DNA from: Cruorifilaria tuberocauda
Taxonomy: Eukaryota; Nematoda; Chromadorea; Rhabditida; Onchocercidae
DNA: 36,267 nt
Assembly (NCBI GenBank): GCA_013365365.1
Contig: JABVXU010000539.1
Location: forward strand, 1-36,267
Reading direction: 5' to 3'
The stretch's first letter is position 1. Every line of letters starts with the position of its first letter. This document shows positions 33,379 through 36,267 of this stretch, piece by piece. The notes beneath the pieces were generated by a model that did not search any database, was not told where the DNA came from, and worked only from the letters and a program-made list of their open reading frames with translations. A program made the position numbers and the translations under genes.

Positions 33379-35788
33379 TCACCGTTTCCTTCCTGGAGCA
33401 AAAAGATACTGCAGCTGTGGTGGTACGGTAGGAAGTAAATTCTCCGGTATCGTATAGTTCTTGGCAAATTTTAGAAGCTAAAAATATAATTTATAAAAAT
33501 AATAAATAAGCAGGGAATAATATGTTTAATATATTCAAAAAATTTTGCTTAATTTTTGAATTTATCTTTTTCTCTTTTTCAATTATCAATCATAAATATT
33601 AATAATCAATCATAAATAGTTTTGCAAAAATATTCTATTTTATCCAAAAAACTTTTTATAATTTCATTAATTTTCCATTTCATGATAAAATGCTTAATTA
33701 AGTTGAATTTAAGATGAGATATATTTTAAAGAATGAACCTGTTCTTTGATAACATCCAATGCACCACCTGTATTTACCCATCGCTGCAACCTTTGCAAAT
33801 TATCAATACCAATGGTCCGATCAATATGGCCTAGCAATTTAGCCTGACTATCTAATTTTTCGCTACCTAACGCAACCTGAAATTTAGAACGAAATTTATA
33901 TGCAAAGAAACGGTATTATTACAGCACACATAGAACATGCTGTACTAATAACGGTATACTGTATCCCTAGAACTCTTAATCAACAAAATTAATTAATCCC
34001 ATAAAATATATAAATTGTGAAAAAATATAAAATATGAATATATAAACATTTTTAAGTAATTGAACCTATAAAGAAAGTCATCATTTAAGAATTTTCATAA
34101 ATTTCATGATCAACATAAAATGCAAGATTTACTTCCAAAATATCGATTGCAGCGGATTCAATCGGTGTACCCTGCTCAAAATGATTGATCGCCTGATTGA
34201 AGCTTACATCTGCTTTACTTAGAAAATTCAATAATGCGGAAGGTTTAATCTGAAAAAAAAAACAGAGTACTGTTTAAAACAAGAAATGAAATTCTGAAGT
34301 TAAAGAATAAAAATTGAGAAGCAAAAATATTCCCTCTAATTAAAATTACCTGCGCTAGCAAAAAGACGTTTGGGTGAAAATTTATTTGAATTTAACAAAT
34401 TCTCAAACTACGAGATAATAGAAATTTTAATCATTGTTTATTGTTAATTGTTAATTTATTTAATTAATAGTCAATTTAATCAAATTAATTAATTATTGAT
34501 TTAATTGCTAACGCCAATTTTCATGAAAAAGCTCGAGCAAAACAATTAAATTAATTAAAGATAGGAAATAATTAAAATATAATTTGCATTCAATCGATAA
34601 TAATCATGCAATTTGTCGATTATCTGAAACTTACTTCATCGTAACTTTTATTTAAGTTTTCTGATATAATTGAAAAATTGAACTGATTGAAATGTTTTTC
34701 TTCAATTTTACTTTCTAGCTTACATCTTTTGCTTATAATTGGATTAGACTGGAATTACTGATATTTTTAATTAAATTTAAAAACAAGAAAAAAAAATGAA
34801 CGAACTGTTGTGGCTGGATTTTGCGTTTTAAGAAAACGTTCGGATAATGTGGGTACGATACCAGCTGCAGCACCACCAATTCCAACTGCCGGTACCGGTG
34901 GTGGTATAGCTGCACCGGATGGAATTGGTGGACCAAGACCATCACCGGTTGGACCGGCTCGATTTGGTACCAATGCCGAATCACCGGTGAATATCGATTC
35001 TTTGATTTCATTACCTTAATGATACATTATTGCACGAGCATATATGAGATATATAAAATTCAGTTAATGAAATAAAGTTATTACTGTAACTAATAAGTTT
35101 TACGTTTTACGGTTTTGTTTTCAGATTTTGATAAAACCGTTTTTTTTTTCAAAATTAAGTTTATAATTCAAATTAACAAAAAATTACCAGATGCTGGTTG
35201 TGGTCCATGAAATACACTTCCTAATATTGTTCCTTTCCCTGTACCAAATTCACCATCAAAATCGGATGGTGGTAATGCAGGAAGCAATCCGGAATTTTTC
35301 AATTCCGGTTGTGCATTATTCGGTGGCGTTACGCCAAAATATTCGGTTGATTGTAGCGAAGTTGAAGTTGTTTTTGTTGTTTCAATTGAAGAATCCGTAT
35401 CGGCAATTATTTTTGTTGTTACACTAAAACTCCAATATTTATACGAAATTCAGGAAGTGAATTCTGATTACCGTAATTAACAAAATTGTAAAAATTACCA
35501 AAAATAATCAGAAGCTAATAGTTCCGGAATACTTCTAATCAGGAACTATTAATTCTTAGATGTTTTTTCGTAGTTCAAAGGGTAAAAATTTTTCGAGCAG
35601 TAATTTCTGATATTAGAAAAAATGAAATAAACTTTTTCACCTATTTGGATTATTTGTCGATTGCTCGTTATCGTTGCTATCAAATAAATCAGCATTTGGC
35701 AGTCCAAAATCAACCGGTGGTGGCCTACCGCCACCAAATCCTGTCAAGCCTGTTTCAACAACCGGAAACTTATCATCATCCCCAGATC
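33379..35788 (-). CDS. Unrecognised proline/low-complexity protein with helical C-terminal region, 6 exons seen, 5' end missing
   Basis: I do not recognise this protein. Exons 35641-35788, 35188-35423, 34806-35014, 34133-34249, 33739-33876 and 33379-33477 join in phase, giving about 314 residues and a TGA stop. The upstream part is acidic, Thr/Ser- and Pro/Gly-rich (SGDDDKFPVVETG, FGGGRPPPVDFG, TTKTTSTSLQST, PPIPSGAAIPPPVP). The last 135 or so residues look helical and globular (KPSALLNFLSKADVSF, GHIDRTIGIDNLQRL, RWVNTGGALDVIKEQ), and the tail ends FAPGRKR. The composition suits an extracellular or cuticle/secreted nematode protein, but no signal peptide is in view. The first visible exon starts with two bases of a split codon after TTTACAG, so at least one 5' exon is missing. 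I could not find it up to 36267. Confidence 0.7.
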
Positions 35789-36267
35789 CTGTAAAGAAAA
35801 TGTGGAAAATTAAATATACTTTCCGATAAAAACAAATTTCTTTTTAATTATTATAATTCGTATATTTCGTCCATTTATATTTTCCGTTCGTTTAAATTTG
35901 AAACTGTTAAAAACTTCAATAATTTACCTTAATAATATAATTTAAATTACAAAAACGATGAAATCACAAAAAAGAGAGGCTTACTTTTACAATTTTCTTA
36001 TTTTTATTTTATCGAAATACTTATATTTCAATTCTTACTTTAAGTGATACTTTTTAAATGATACTTTAAGTGATACTGACAATGATTATTATCTTTTTCT
36101 TTTCTTTAATATAAAATCACTTGTAAATATTTTGTATATTTATTTTCTCATTTTCATTTCATTGAATTATAACTATAATGTTGCAGTTGAAATATCAAAT
36201 AATCAAATAAAATAAGTATAAATGGGTTATTCATTCGTAAAAATTTAGCACAAAGTTTCAAATCATT
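35789..36267. other. Probable intron or upstream region of the unrecognised minus-strand gene
   Basis: AT-rich sequence without a convincing exon. A 14-bp phrase (TACTTTAAGTGATA) occurs twice, 26 bp apart, at about 36037-36077. Since the neighbouring exon begins mid-codon, this is most likely intron sequence. Confidence 0.5.

Noticed and set aside
34810..35019. Open frame on the plus strand, Pro/Gly/Ala-rich, 69 codons
   Set aside because: It is the antisense of a minus-strand exon of the Pro-rich gene. The minus frame fits phase-matched splice sites on both sides; the plus frame only mirrors its low-complexity composition.
1..36267. Bacterial endosymbiont insertions, transposases, tRNA genes or CRISPR arrays
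   Set aside because: No bacterial-type long open frames, transposase motifs, tRNA T-loop signatures with matching stems, or regularly spaced repeats with unique spacers were seen by eye. A tRNA scan and a search against Wolbachia genomes would settle this.

Overview
The window is a 36 kb piece of nuclear DNA from a nematode, most likely a filarial or related clade III species. It is AT-rich, and its genes are split into small exons by short-to-medium AT-rich introns. The encoded proteins are clearly animal: a WSC-domain xylosyltransferase like C. elegans SQV-6, and a FUBI-ribosomal S30 fusion. Most genes have a pyrimidine-AG splice acceptor within about 1-62 nt of the start ATG, as expected for spliced-leader trans-splicing. 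The species call is an inference. I saw no bacterial operons, CRISPR arrays, tRNA or rRNA genes, viral genes or intact transposons.

Layout: 1-2977, AT-rich intergenic DNA with degenerate repeats. 2978-8818 (-), a complete 13-exon peptide O-xylosyltransferase (sqv-6-like, 807 aa). 8819-11630, divergent intergenic region. 11631-13360 (+), 2-aminoethanethiol/cysteine dioxygenase (ADO, 259 aa). Then five minus-strand genes, in transcription order: TDRD3-like Tudor protein (27990-23016), ISCA1-like Fe-S assembly protein (22340-21305), FUBI-S30 (19875-18728), an AROS/RPS19BP1-like 40S biogenesis factor (18280-16721) and an unrecognised single-pass membrane protein (15940-14522). 29741-31806 (+), N-alpha-acetyltransferase 40 (NatD). 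33379-35788 (-), the 3' part of a proline- and low-complexity-rich protein that I could not name and that lacks its 5' end here.

I rebuilt the gene models by hand by joining exons at GT/AG sites and checking that reading phase was kept across every junction. All seven recognised genes, and the small membrane protein, close in phase from ATG to stop. Their lengths match their families: ADO 259 aa, FUBI-S30 132, ISCA1 131, NAA40 194, XYLT 807. Family identities come from recalled motifs and protein architecture, not from a database search.

Two neighbourhoods may have functional meaning. FUBI-S30 and the AROS-like gene, both linked to 40S ribosome production, lie in tandem on one strand 447 bp apart and could form an operon with the small membrane-protein gene. 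TDRD3, a reader of methylated arginines including H4R3me2a, and NAA40, which acetylates the H4/H2A N-terminus next to R3, lie head to head across 1.75 kb. The window otherwise looks like ordinary conserved nematode housekeeping DNA; I did not find a new system.
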